A stretch of 64,000 nt of DNA, taken from contig NZ_JAGGPA010000022.1 of assembly GCF_018614035.1 (NCBI RefSeq), positions 1 through 64,000 on the forward strand, read 5' to 3'. A program made the translations under genes and the position numbers. This document shows, piece after piece, positions 52,105 through 60,693 of this stretch (positions are counted from its first letter, which is position 1; each line of letters starts with the position of its first letter). Source of the stretch: Streptomyces sp. ISL-96. GTDB lineage: Bacteria > Actinomycetota > Actinomycetes > Streptomycetales > Streptomycetaceae. The notes beneath the pieces are model-generated. The model did no database searches. It saw nothing but the letters and a program-made list of their open reading frames with translations, and was not told where the DNA came from.

Positions 52105-52165
52105 TCAACGTACTCGTCCGCGCGGTTTCAGGGGCACCGGCGGGAGTTCGGGGGCGGGGAGGCGG
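52102..52165. repeat. 64-base direct repeat, pirin 3' end (right copy)
   Basis: These bases are identical to 38503-38566, in the same orientation, 13.6 kb away. They cover the last codons and stop of the intact pirin gene. A 3'-end duplication of this kind is what an integrative element leaves when it enters a gene's 3' end and restores it. Confidence 0.85.
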
Positions 52166-53070
52166 GCGCCGGCGTAGCCGTGGACCTCGCCGAAGCGGGT
52201 GCCCTCCATCCAGTCCTTGCGGGCCACCTCGATTTCCTCCTGGGAGCGGCCCACGAAGTTCCACCACATGACCAGCTCCTCCTCGAAGGGCTCGCCGCCG
52301 AGGAGCATCAAGCCGGCGTCGGACTCGGCGCGCAGGGGCAGTTCGGTGCGGCCGCAGCCCAGGTAGAGCATCGAGCCGGGGAGTACGGGCACGCCGTCGA
52401 CGTGCGCCTCGCCGGACATGGAGAGGACGGCGTACTCGAAGTCGGGGTCCAGCGGGAGCCGGGTCTCGGTGCCTCGTGCGAGCGCCAGGTCGGCGCCGAC
52501 AATCGGCGTGTACGTCGCACCTGGCGACGCGGCGCCGTCGAGTGAGCCGAGGATGACGGTGGCGGTGAGGCCGGGCGCCGTGACGGCCGGGAGGTCCGCG
52601 TGGTGCTGGAAGTGCGGCTCGATGTCGCGGTGGCCCTCTGGCAGCGCGACCCACAGCTGAGCACCGTGCAGCAAGCGCCCGTGCGGTTCCGGGCTTTCCT
52701 CGGAGTGGCTGATCGCCCGGCCGGAGGTCATCAGGCCCAGTTCGCGCGGCCGGATCGTCTGGAGGCTGCCCAGGCTGTCGCGGTGCAGGACTTCACCGTC
52801 GTGCAGCCAGCTGACCGTCTGCAGCCCGAAGTGGGGGTGCGGCGGGACCTGCATGCCGGGCTCGTCGGCGATGCCGTCCGGGCCGTAGTGGTCGACGAAA
52901 CACCATGCGCCGATCATGCGGCGGCCCAGGTTCGGCAGCAGCCTGCGTACCTGGGTGGACTCGCCGAGCTGGACCTTGCGGGCGGTCAGGAGTTCACGTA
53001 CCGGCTCCGCTACGACGAAGCCTCGGCCGCCGCAGACGGAGGGCACGGCCTGGCGCTCGAGATTGCTCAT
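52105..53070 (-). CDS. Pirin-family protein
   Basis: A 321-residue bicupin of the pirin family. The N-terminal metal-binding cupin shows GAWCFVDHYGP, VPPHPHFGLQTVSWLHDGEVLHRDSLGS (His residues of the iron site) and MTSGRAISHSEESPE. The C-terminal part has FEEELVMWWNFVGRSQEEIEVARKDW, the usual family ending. Bacterial pirins can act as quercetinases or bind metabolic enzymes; the role here is unknown. I chose ATG 53070; the frame stays open to 53142. Its 3' end is repeated as a decayed fragment at 38503-38671. Confidence 0.92.
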   Translation of the reverse strand: MSNLERQAVPSVCGGRGFVVAEPVRELLTARKVQLGESTQVRRLLPNLGRRMIGAWCFVDHYGPDGIADEPGMQVPPHPHFGLQTVSWLHDGEVLHRDSLGSLQTIRPRELGLMTSGRAISHSEESPEPHGRLLHGAQLWVALPEGHRDIEPHFQHHADLPAVTAPGLTATVILGSLDGAASPGATYTPIVGADLALARGTETRLPLDPDFEYAVLSMSGEAHVDGVPVLPGSMLYLGCGRTELPLRAESDAGLMLLGGEPFEEELVMWWNFVGRSQEEIEVARKDWMEGTRFGEVHGYAGARLPAPELPPVPLKPRGRVR

Positions 53071-53227
53071 GGCGCACAACCTAGTCCTGTGCGCGGGCGG
53101 GGCGTCAGTACCCCGCGCCGATGACCTTGAGCGGGGTGGCACGACGGGCGGAGGCCGGGCTGCGCTCCGGCGTGGAGCGCAGCCCGGTCTCGCGCTTCCC
53201 CGACTCCGGGTCCTGCTCCGGCTCCGG

Positions 53228-53749
53228 CTACGCGGGTACGGGGACCGGGGCCGGGAGAGGGGCAGGGGCGGGGGACGGAGCTGCGACGGGTGCCGGAGCC
53301 GGGGCCGGTCGGCCCTTGGCGTCGCCCACGCCCGGAACGGGCGGGCGCGGCATCAGCGGACTGTTGCGCGCGTCCTCCACGCGTCGCGTGAACCACACGA
53401 CCTTGCCGTCAGCGGTGCCGCAGGTTCCCCAGCTGTCGCACAGCCGGGCAACAACGGCGAGGCCGCCTCCACCGGCGGAGGCCAGGCGTGGCATCGGGGG
53501 GCCGTTGTCGGCCACCGAAGCCGTCAGGTGCCTTCCGGTCCAGCGCAGTTCGACCACGCACCAGTTGTCGTCGCCGACATGCCGGTGGACATTGGTCAGC
53601 AGTTCCTCGACACCCCTGCACACAGGCTGGATGTGCAGCTCGAGATTCCAGTGCCGCAGGTGAGCGGCAACGATGCGCCGGATCTGCGAGACGCGCTCCG
53701 CCGATACGTGCAGTTCGACCGCGTAATACCGGCCGCTGGGAAGTGTCAT
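53228..53749 (-). CDS. Anti-sigma-like ATP-binding protein with Pro/Ala tail
   Basis: A 173-residue HATPase_c protein of the RsbW type. The N box is CRGVEELLTNVHRHVGD (about 45-61), G1 is SVADNGPPMP, and G2 is GGGGLAVVARLCDSWG. Residues from about 130 to the end are Pro/Ala-rich (repeated PAPAP), a flexible tail rare in this group. It probably binds an unknown sigma factor or STAS protein. A 15-base palindrome lies 39 bases upstream of the start. Confidence 0.85.
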   Translation of the reverse strand: MTLPSGRYYAVELHVSAERVSQIRRIVAAHLRHWNLELHIQPVCRGVEELLTNVHRHVGDDNWCVVELRWTGRHLTASVADNGPPMPRLASAGGGGLAVVARLCDSWGTCGTADGKVVWFTRRVEDARNSPLMPRPPVPGVGDAKGRPAPAPAPVAAPSPAPAPLPAPVPVPA

Positions 53750-53787
53750 GGCCGTGGCTCCTTACCGCGAGGCTCACATGCTTCACC

Positions 53788-53802
53788 TCGTTGCAGCAAC
53801 GA
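53788..53802. promoter_or_regulatory. Palindrome upstream of the ATPase gene
   Basis: TCGTTGCAGCAACGA is a perfect inverted repeat around a single central base, 39 bases before the ATPase start on the minus strand. It may be an operator; no regulator is assigned. Confidence 0.4.
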
Positions 53803-54040
53803 CCCCCGAACACGAAGAGTGAGCGATAGTCACCATTGGGTCAAGGACATCCTGGCTCCGGGAAGCGACAACCGCAACCGCTGCGGCTCAAGACCGAGGT
53901 GTCACGGCCGCACCCGGCCGCCGTACACGACTACGCCGGCCGGCGTACGTCCGCCAACTTGCCAAACAGTGCCAAATGGGGTTGTTTCGAAGAGGGTGCG
54001 GACGTGGTTTCTGTCTCCCCTGGTTTGGGGGTGAACCACT

Positions 54041-55396
54041 GTGCTGTTCACCGATCGCGCCGACGCGGGGCGGCGGCTTGCGCTGGCTCTGCGGCACCTG
54101 GAGGGCGAAAAGCCCGTCGTGCTCGGCCTGCCCAGGGGCGGTGTCCCGGTCGCCTTCGAAGTGGCGCGGGCGCTCGGCGCTCCCCTCGATGTGATCGTCG
54201 TACGCAAACTAGGCGTCCCGTACCACCGTGAGCTGGGGTTCGGCGCCATCGGCGAGGGCGGGGCACGCGTCATCAGCGACGACATCGTCCGCCGTACAGG
54301 GGTCGGGCCCGACGACGTCGCGGCGGTCGAGCGTACCGAGAAGGCGGAGCTGGAACGGCGGGCGCGGCGGTTCCGCGGTGACCGGCCGCGGCTGGCGCTT
54401 GAGGGGCGGACCGTCGTCGTGGTCGACGACGGCATCGCGACCGGGGCCACGGCGGCGGCCGCGTGCCAGGTCGTACGGGCGCAGGGTGCGGCTCGCGTGG
54501 TGCTTGCCGTTCCGGTGGCAGCGCCGGACGCGGTCGCCCGGCTGAGCAGCGAGGTGGACGAGGTCGTGTGCCTGTCCGTTCCGCAAATGTTCCGCGCGGT
54601 CGGCGAGTGGTACGACGACTTCGCGCAGACCTCCGACGAGGAAGTCATCGCACTGCTGGGGCAGATGGCTGCGCGGGAACCCGCCGCGCGGGAGGCCGAG
54701 GAGAACGACGCGGAAGGCGTCGAGGAGGCCGTCGAGGTGGACGCCGGCGGTGTCCGGCTCGCCGGGGATCTCACCATGCCCAAGGGCGCCACGGCGGTCG
54801 TGATGTTCGCCCACGGCTCCGGCAGCAGCCGCCGCAGCCCGCGCAACCGGTCGGTGGCCGCGGCCCTGAACCGTGCGGGTCTGGGCACGCTGCTCTTCGA
54901 CCTGCTCACGCCCGCGGAGGAAGCCCACCGGGCGAACGTCTTCGACATCGAAACCCTGGCCGGGAGACTCGGGGACGCCACCCGCTGGCTGCGCCGCCGC
55001 ACGTCCGTCCCGATCGGTTACTTCGGGGCGAGCACGGGAGCCGCGGCAGCGCTGCGGGCCGCCGCGTCCGCCGGTGCTTCCGCCAGGACGGGCGGGGAAG
55101 AGGGCGGGGGAACGGACGTCGGCGCCGTCGTCTCGCGCGGCGGCCGGCCCGACCTCGCCCGGCCGCGACTCGGCGACGTACGAGCACCCACGCTGCTCAT
55201 CGTCGGCGGCCGCGACACCCTGGTGCTCGACCTCAACCGGCAGGCCCAGGCGGAGCTGCGCTGCGAGAACCGCCTCGAAGTCGTACCGGGCGCCACGCAC
55301 CTCTTCGAGGAACCAGGGGCATTGGAGAAGGTCGCCGACCTCGCCCGGGACTGGTTCACCGCGCACCTGACGCCCGGAGCGTCGCGGCCCGAGTAG
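54041..55396 (+). CDS. Phosphoribosyltransferase fused to an alpha/beta hydrolase
   Basis: A 451-residue fusion. Residues 1 to about 210 are a type I phosphoribosyltransferase-like domain (VVLGLPRGGVPVAFEVARALGAPLDVIVVRKLG), with the PRPP loop VVVVDDGIATGATAAAA. Residues from about 230 to 445 are a dienelactone-hydrolase-like alpha/beta hydrolase with VVMFAHGSGSSRRSPRN and nucleophile elbow YFGASTGAAAAL; a conserved His lies in GATHLFEE. GTG start. Both domains keep their active-site residues. This combination occurs in stress-related loci of actinomycetes; its chemistry is not established, and a nucleoside or phosphoribose metabolite is only a guess. Confidence 0.85.
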   Translation: MLFTDRADAGRRLALALRHLEGEKPVVLGLPRGGVPVAFEVARALGAPLDVIVVRKLGVPYHRELGFGAIGEGGARVISDDIVRRTGVGPDDVAAVERTEKAELERRARRFRGDRPRLALEGRTVVVVDDGIATGATAAAACQVVRAQGAARVVLAVPVAAPDAVARLSSEVDEVVCLSVPQMFRAVGEWYDDFAQTSDEEVIALLGQMAAREPAAREAEENDAEGVEEAVEVDAGGVRLAGDLTMPKGATAVVMFAHGSGSSRRSPRNRSVAAALNRAGLGTLLFDLLTPAEEAHRANVFDIETLAGRLGDATRWLRRRTSVPIGYFGASTGAAAALRAAASAGASARTGGEEGGGTDVGAVVSRGGRPDLARPRLGDVRAPTLLIVGGRDTLVLDLNRQAQAELRCENRLEVVPGATHLFEEPGALEKVADLARDWFTAHLTPGASRPE

Positions 55397-55424
55397 CCGC
55401 TCATACGGCGTCATAGCATGGGTG

Positions 55425-56399
55425 TCATACCGTCAGGACCACTTTGCCCTCGGTCTCGCGGGCTTCCAGGGCGGCGTGCGCGTCAGCGGCCCGCTGGAGC
55501 GGGAAACGAGTGATCAACGGGACGAGACGGCCTGCCGCCGCCTCGTCCAGTGCGCGAGCCGCCAGTTCGCTCGGGCCGCCGGCGGGGATCATATTCTGCC
55601 CGATCGCCCAGGTCGCCGTGAGCTGACGCTCGACCAGATCGCGCGTCGTGATCTCGGTCGGCTCCCCCGCCGCCCAGCCGTGCAGCAGGAACCGTCCGCC
55701 GGGGCCCAGCAGTTCCAGCGCCGCGCGGCCGAGCCGCCCACCCACTCCGTCGAAAACCACGCTCATGTCCCGGCCGTCCAGCGCCTTGCGGACGTGTGCG
55801 GGCCAGTCGGCTTCGCGGTAGTCCACGGCGGCATCGGCGCCGAGCGTACGGACCCGATCCACCTTCGCGGGTCCGCCGGCCACGGCCACTACGAGGGCGC
55901 CGGCGTGACGTGCCGCCTGCACGAAGAGGCTGCCGAGACCGCCGGCCGCCGCCATGACCAACACCACGTCGTGTGAGGTCAGTTGCGCGACCGCGAGTAC
56001 GCCCACGGCCGTGGAGCCCGTCGTGATCATCGCTACGGCGGTGCCGTCGTCCAGGTGGTCGGGAATCCGGTGCAGTGAGTCGACGGTGGCGACGGCCTGC
56101 TCTGCGTACCCGCTGCCCAGCTCCAGTTGAGCCACGACCCGGCGGCCGAGCCAGTCCCCGCTCACGCCCGGGCCGACTGCCCCCACGACACCGGCGACCT
56201 CGGCGCCGGGAGTGACAGGGAGGGCCGGCGGCTCATGGGGGCCGACGGGGAGGCCGCGGCGCAGAGTGGTCTCGATCAGGTGAACTCCACTCACCCGCAC
56301 ATCGATCCGCACCTGCCCCTCGTCGGGAACGGGGCTGGGGACCTCCTCGTAGCTCAGGTTCTGGGCGGGGCCGAAAGCGTGCAGCCGTATCGCGTGCAT
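55425..56399 (-). CDS. Zinc-binding-dehydrogenase-type quinone oxidoreductase
   Basis: A 324-residue medium-chain dehydrogenase/reductase of the quinone oxidoreductase group. The N-terminal GroES-like part has VRIDVRVSGVHLIETTLRRG and VTPGAEVAGVVGAVGPGVSG. The NADPH-binding part has VVLVMAAAGGLGSLFVQAARHAGALVVAVAGG. The structural-zinc cysteines are absent, as usual for this subgroup. It reduces quinones or enones with NADPH. ATG start. It lies between converging and same-strand neighbours without an operon partner, downstream of the TetR-type gene on the same strand, which may regulate it. Confidence 0.9.
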   Translation of the reverse strand: MHAIRLHAFGPAQNLSYEEVPSPVPDEGQVRIDVRVSGVHLIETTLRRGLPVGPHEPPALPVTPGAEVAGVVGAVGPGVSGDWLGRRVVAQLELGSGYAEQAVATVDSLHRIPDHLDDGTAVAMITTGSTAVGVLAVAQLTSHDVVLVMAAAGGLGSLFVQAARHAGALVVAVAGGPAKVDRVRTLGADAAVDYREADWPAHVRKALDGRDMSVVFDGVGGRLGRAALELLGPGGRFLLHGWAAGEPTEITTRDLVERQLTATWAIGQNMIPAGGPSELAARALDEAAAGRLVPLITRFPLQRAADAHAALEARETEGKVVLTV

Positions 56400-56559
56400 G
56401 TCATACGCTCCTGATCCGTTCGCCGGCGCGCAGGCTGCCGGGTTCAGGGATCACTCTTGAACATCAACCGCGCTTGGGGTCAAGGACTGTTCAGCCGGTT
56501 CTTCCCGGCGGCTCGCGACCACTTCCTGGCGTGACGCCCGCGAAGGGCCTTCCACTCCG

Positions 56560-57723
56560 TCATGAATAGCGGCTCCCGTCGTCCGCGCGAGCGTTGTGTG
56601 CCCGCGTGGCTCCGCCGGTCGCGACCGCCGTGGCGGCCGCGTGGCAGGCGCCGCGGCCGTCCGCGCGGGCGACGATCCGGCCCCCTTGGATACGGACGGC
56701 CGCCTCGGTGCCGTCGCTGACCGCCGAGACGCCCGCCGCCTGCGCGAGGGCGCCCGACGCGTCGTACACCACCTGCAGTCGCGGCCACGCCGACGGGGGG
56801 AACGCCTGGCGCAGGCAGCCGCAGAGGCCGGCGACGGTCAGCCTTGCCAGCGGCAGCAGCTCGGCCGGTTCGCCGGTGACCAGGACGGCGGTGACCGTGG
56901 CCCCGGGCGGTGCGGCCCGTACCGCTTCCTCCGCGGCTTCCAGCCGGTGCAGCCCGAGGATCGCGACCACGCCGTCCCGCGCCGTACGCGCCGGCTCGCC
57001 GCGTACGGCGTCCATCGCGGGCGGCGGGGACCACGGCTCGTCGGCGGGGCGTGCCTGGGGGATGTAGGGGAGGTGCGGCGGGGGCCACGCGTCCTGGAGA
57101 TCGAGGCCCGCCAGCCGCTCGCAGGCGCTGACGACGTTGAAGGGCTCGATGAAGCCCGGCGCGGCGTCGGCCATCTGACTCGCCCCGTGGAGCGTCGTGA
57201 GGACTGCCTCCGCCGTGCGTACCAGGCGGGCCGGTGGCGCGCCGGAGGGCCGCAGTTCCTCCAGGGCCAGACCGAGCAGGATCGCGTCCAGCTTCATCAG
57301 CTGCGCGAACGGCCGCCGCATCCGCTCCTCGGAGAGGACCTCGGACATCAGGTGCCTGCCCAGCCGGGCCTCGCCGTCCCCGTACCGATCGCCGGTGTCG
57401 GCGCCGACGAGTGGCAGCCCGGCGATCCAGGCGCGGGCGAGTGCGCCGAGTGCCTCGGGTGCGGTGTAGCCAAGTTCGGGGTGGCCGGGTTCGGGGTGCG
57501 GAGGCTCGGGTACGCGCTCCGCGAGGTCGGCCAGTACGGCGAAGTACAGCGCCCGCTTGCCGGGGAAGTTGGAGTACACGGCCCCACGGGTCAGCCCGGC
57601 GCGCTCGGCGATGGCGTCCACTTTGGCTCCCGGGAAACCACGCTCGGTGAACTCGCTCCTGGCCGCGTCGAGCACCCTGGCGCGGTTGTGCTCCTGCAGC
57701 TCCGCCCTGCTGAGCCGGCCCAT
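56560..57723 (-). CDS. TetR-family regulator with a thioredoxin-like C-terminal extension
   Basis: A 387-residue protein, far longer than the usual 190-220 of TetR regulators. The N-terminal helix-turn-helix is ARVLDAARSEFTERGFPGAKVDAIAERAGLTRGAVYSNFPGKRALYFAVL (about 17-65), followed by a TetR ligand domain to about 230. Residues from about 245 form an extra alpha/beta domain (VVAILGLHRLEAAEEAVRA, TVTAVLVTGEPAELLPLARL, RLQVVYDASGALAQAAGV, AAVRIQGGRIVARADG) that looks like a thioredoxin/peroxiredoxin fold without the CxxC. ATG 57723. Divergent from clpX; short palindromes TGACGTCA and GTTGCAAC (57786-57805) lie between. Confidence 0.8.
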   Translation of the reverse strand: MGRLSRAELQEHNRARVLDAARSEFTERGFPGAKVDAIAERAGLTRGAVYSNFPGKRALYFAVLADLAERVPEPPHPEPGHPELGYTAPEALGALARAWIAGLPLVGADTGDRYGDGEARLGRHLMSEVLSEERMRRPFAQLMKLDAILLGLALEELRPSGAPPARLVRTAEAVLTTLHGASQMADAAPGFIEPFNVVSACERLAGLDLQDAWPPPHLPYIPQARPADEPWSPPPAMDAVRGEPARTARDGVVAILGLHRLEAAEEAVRAAPPGATVTAVLVTGEPAELLPLARLTVAGLCGCLRQAFPPSAWPRLQVVYDASGALAQAAGVSAVSDGTEAAVRIQGGRIVARADGRGACHAAATAVATGGATRAHNARADDGSRYS

Positions 57724-57831
57724 GGTCCTCACTTGCCTGCGCGTTGCCGTCCGTGTCGGTTCAAGATACCGTCGCATCCAGATGGTGACGTCATATGGTT
57801 GCAACATTTCGATGAGTGAGGACGTTCCCGA

Positions 57832-59166
57832 GTGGCACGTATCGGTGACAGCGGCGACCTGCTGAAGTGCACGTTCTGCGGGAAGAGCCAGAAGCAGGTC
57901 AAGAAGCTCATCGCGGGCCCCGGCGGCATCTGCATCTGCGACGAATGTGTCGGCCTGTGCAACGAACTCATCGCGGAGGAACCGGATGGGCCGGACGGGC
58001 AGGCCTCGGGCGAGCGGAAAAAGCTGCCGACGCCGTGGGAGATCCGCGCCTTCCTCGACGAGTACGTCATCGGGCAGGACGGCGCGAAGAAGGCGCTCGC
58101 CGTGGCGGTCTACAACCACTACAAGCGCATCGGCGCGGTGAGGGTGGCCGGCCGACGGGGTGGAGAGGAGGAAGTGGAACTCGGCAAGTCCAACGTCCTG
58201 CTGCTCGGCCCCACCGGCTGCGGCAAGACGTACCTCGTCCAGACCCTCGCCCGAACGCTCGACGTCCCGTTCGCCATCGCCGACGCGACAGCTCTGACAG
58301 AGGCCGGGTACGTCGGCGAGGACGTCGAGAACATCCTGCTCAAACTGGTCCAGGCCGCCGACTTCGACGTCAGGAAGGCCGAGACCGGGATCATCTACAT
58401 CGACGAGATCGACAAGATCGCCCGCAAGAGCGAGAACCCGTCGATCACGCGTGACGTGAGCGGTGAGGGCGTACAGCAGGCGCTTCTGAAGATCCTGGAG
58501 GGCACGACCGCGAGCATTCCGCCGCAGGGCGGCCGCAAGCAGTCGCAGCAGGAGCTCATCCCCTTCGACACGAGCAACGTGCTGTTCATCGTCGGCGGGG
58601 CGTTCGCCGGTCTGGAGCGGATCATCGAGCAGCGGGCCACTCGCCAGAGCATCGGCTTCGGCGCCACGATCCCGGCGGGCAAGGAGAGCAGGGAAGAGCA
58701 GGACGCCTTCGCCGGGGTCATGCCCCAGGACCTGCTGAAGTTCGGTCTGATCCCGGAGATCGTCGGCCGGCTGCCGATGATGTCGACCGTACAGCCGCTC
58801 GACCGGGCGGCGTTGGTACGGATCCTCACCGAGCCGCGCAACGCGCTGGTCCAGCAGTACCAGCGGCTGTTCGAAATCGACGGCGTGGAGCTGGAGTTCA
58901 CCGAGGACGCCCTCGGCGCGATCGCCGACCAGGCGCTTCTGCGCCGCACCGGCGCGCGGGCGGCGCGCACCATCCTCGAAGAGATCCTGCTCAACGTGAT
59001 GTACGAGGTGCCGAGCCGGGACGACGTGGCCCGCGTCGTGGTCGGTCGCGACACCGTGCTCGGCAACGTCGCCCCGACGCTGGTGCCGCGCGCGCGGGCC
59101 GGTCACGGTCCGGACGAGGAACCGGACCGCCGCGGCCGCCGCGACCGCAACGACCGGACCGCCTGA
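57832..59166 (+). CDS. clpX: ClpX-type AAA+ unfoldase, second-copy type
   Basis: A 444-residue ClpX. It has the N-terminal zinc domain (C13, C16, C36, C39), Walker A GPTGCGKT (126-133, with Cys in place of the usual Ser), pore loop GYVG (159-162), Walker B IIYIDEID (187-194) and the IGF loop (SIGFGA) for docking to ClpP. An Arg/Asp/Glu-rich tail follows residue 425. The zinc domain and all AAA+ motifs are intact, so it should unfold proteins for ClpP. No clpP or tig gene is adjacent, as is usual for the housekeeping clpX, so I read it as an accessory copy. GTG start. Its 3' end overlaps the converging merR gene by 64 bases. Confidence 0.92.
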   Translation: MARIGDSGDLLKCTFCGKSQKQVKKLIAGPGGICICDECVGLCNELIAEEPDGPDGQASGERKKLPTPWEIRAFLDEYVIGQDGAKKALAVAVYNHYKRIGAVRVAGRRGGEEEVELGKSNVLLLGPTGCGKTYLVQTLARTLDVPFAIADATALTEAGYVGEDVENILLKLVQAADFDVRKAETGIIYIDEIDKIARKSENPSITRDVSGEGVQQALLKILEGTTASIPPQGGRKQSQQELIPFDTSNVLFIVGGAFAGLERIIEQRATRQSIGFGATIPAGKESREEQDAFAGVMPQDLLKFGLIPEIVGRLPMMSTVQPLDRAALVRILTEPRNALVQQYQRLFEIDGVELEFTEDALGAIADQALLRRTGARAARTILEEILLNVMYEVPSRDDVARVVVGRDTVLGNVAPTLVPRARAGHGPDEEPDRRGRRDRNDRTA

Positions 59167-59579
59167 GCGGCGGACGACCGAGCGGTCGCGTTGAGAATGC
59201 GGCAGATCGGCCCGTCCGGGCAGGTGGCGGGGTCCGTCGCGGCGGCCGCCGCTTCCAGTTCGAGCAGTGCGGAGCGGGCGCGCGTGAGGTCGGCGATCCG
59301 TTCCTCGACCTGCCGCAGATGCTCGGAGATCAGCGCGCCGACGTGCTCGCACGGCGCCTGCCCGCCGTCCCTGATGGCCAGCACGTCACGGATCTCGGCG
59401 AGCGTGAGCCCGGCTGCCTGGGCGTTGCGGATGAAGCTCAGCCGGTCGGCGGCCCGTGGCGGATAGTCGCGGTAGCCGCCGGGGGTACGCGGCGGCGCGG
59501 GCATCAGTCCCGCCTCCTCGTAGAAGCGGATGGCCTTGGTGCTCACGCCTGCTTCGGCTGCGAGGGTTCCGATGCGCAT
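59103..59579 (-). CDS. MerR-family metal-responsive regulator
   Basis: A 158-residue MerR protein. The winged helix is [40 protein letters not shown], followed by a dimerisation helix. Cysteines at about 77, 120 and 126 ([14 protein letters not shown]) match the pattern of thiol metal sensors such as MerR, whose three Cys bind Hg(II). The C-terminal tail is basic. It is divergent from an organomercurial-lyase-like gene with a MerR-type 19-base-spacer promoter between. Its last 64 bases overlap the end of clpX in convergent orientation. Confidence 0.88.
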   Translation of the reverse strand: MRIGTLAAEAGVSTKAIRFYEEAGLMPAPPRTPGGYRDYPPRAADRLSFIRNAQAAGLTLAEIRDVLAIRDGGQAPCEHVGALISEHLRQVEERIADLTRARSALLELEAAAAATDPATCPDGPICRILNATARSSAAQAVRSLRSRRPRRSGSSSGP

Positions 59580-59596
59580 GCATTCACCGTACGCCC

Positions 59597-59627
59597 TTGA
59601 CCTTCCACCGCACTGGAACGTTTAGCG
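59597..59627 (+). promoter_or_regulatory. MerR-type promoter with 19-base spacer
   Basis: TTGACC (59597-59602) and TTAGCG (59622-59627) are separated by 19 bases, the overlong spacing typical of MerR-activated promoters. The spacer holds the dyad TTCCA-N6-TGGAA. It reads toward the lyase-like gene at 59658 and overlaps the likely merR promoter. Confidence 0.8.
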
Positions 59628-59657
59628 TCGCCAGTACGGACGGACGAGGAGGCAGTC

Positions 59658-60596
59658 ATGGAACTGACAGTGCTGGCGGTCCCCGAGTGCCCCCTGGCCG
59701 AGGTGCTGCGCGGACGGCTGGCCGAGGTGCTGGCCGGGCGGAACGACGTACAGGTGGCATGGCGTGAGGTGAGCGGACAGAGCGAGGCTGTGCGACTGGG
59801 GATGCGCGGATCTCCGACCCTGCTGGTCAATGGCGTCGATCCCTTCGCGCGGGAGGGGGAGACGGCGAGCCTGTCGTGCCGGCTGTACGGACCGGAACAG
59901 GACGCGGTCAGCGGAGTGCCCTCGGTCGAGCGCCTGCGCGCGACTCTCGGCGAGCACTTCGCGGCCGACGTGCTCGCCCGCGGCGGGCGGGGGCGACTGG
60001 CACCGGCCGAGGGCGGGCAGCGCGCCGTACAGCGGGCGGTTCTGCGCGCCTTCGCCACGCATGGGCGGCCGCCCACGGATGACGAACTCGCCGAAGCCGC
60101 CGCGCCCTTCGGTCTTCCGCCCGCCGATGTGCTCGCCCAGCTCTCCGCCGCCGACTATCTGGTTCTGGGGGCGGACGGCCGGATTCGCGCGGCGTACCCC
60201 TTCTCGCCCGTACCGACGGTGCATCGCGTGGAGATCTCGGGCGGCCCGCAGGTGTGGGCGATGTGCGCGGTGGACGCGCTGGGCATCGCGCCGATGCTCG
60301 GCCGCGACGTGGAGATCCGCTCGGCCGACCCGCACAACGGGCGGGACATCACGGTCGCCTTCCGCGACGGCGCCGCTGTGTGGGAGCCCGAGTCCGCAGT
60401 GGTCCTCGTTTCCACCGGTGCGTGCTCCGGACCTGCGGTGGACGCCTGCTGCTCCTCCCTGAACTTCTTCGCCGACAGCGCGTCGGCGCTGCGCTGGGCG
60501 GCGGACCACCCGGAGATACGGGGCCAGGTTCTCGGTCCCCGGCAGGCGGAGCTGCTGGGGCGGGAAACCTTCGGCCCGCTGCTCGGTGAAGCCTGA
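59658..60596 (+). CDS. Organomercurial-lyase-like protein fused to a thioredoxin-like domain
   Basis: A 312-residue fusion. Residues 1-90 are a thioredoxin-fold segment with one Cys at the active-site position (PECPLAEVL) and GSPTLLVNGVDPF. Residues 120-310 are MerB-like: a winged-helix part, then QVWAMCAVDALGIAPML (C203, D206) and VDACCSSLNFFAD (C264/C265). These match the Cys-Asp-Cys active site that breaks the carbon-mercury bond. ATG start. It is divergent from merR with a MerR-type promoter. No merA is visible, so what reduces the released Hg(II) is unclear. Confidence 0.88.
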   Translation: MELTVLAVPECPLAEVLRGRLAEVLAGRNDVQVAWREVSGQSEAVRLGMRGSPTLLVNGVDPFAREGETASLSCRLYGPEQDAVSGVPSVERLRATLGEHFAADVLARGGRGRLAPAEGGQRAVQRAVLRAFATHGRPPTDDELAEAAAPFGLPPADVLAQLSAADYLVLGADGRIRAAYPFSPVPTVHRVEISGGPQVWAMCAVDALGIAPMLGRDVEIRSADPHNGRDITVAFRDGAAVWEPESAVVLVSTGACSGPAVDACCSSLNFFADSASALRWAADHPEIRGQVLGPRQAELLGRETFGPLLGEA

Positions 60597-60621
60597 GCTG
60601 AGCTGAGCAGGCCTTGAGCTT

Positions 60622-60640
60622 TATACCCCTGGGGGGTATA
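60622..60640. promoter_or_regulatory. CsoR-type copper operator
   Basis: TATACCCCTGGGGGGTATA is an inverted repeat (TATACCCC with GGGGTATA) of the G/C-tract type bound by the Cu(I)-sensing repressor CsoR. It lies 54 bases before the His-rich protein gene. No csoR gene is in the window, so the repressor would act from elsewhere. Confidence 0.8.
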
Positions 60641-60693
60641 TTTGGTGCATCGGCCGCCACTTCAGCAGCGGCTCATACCGCCAGGGGAGCGTC

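Noticed and set aside
57724..59352. Long upstream extension of the TetR frame
   Set aside because: It lies opposite clpX and has no TetR features; the ATG at 57723 begins the helix-turn-helix domain directly.
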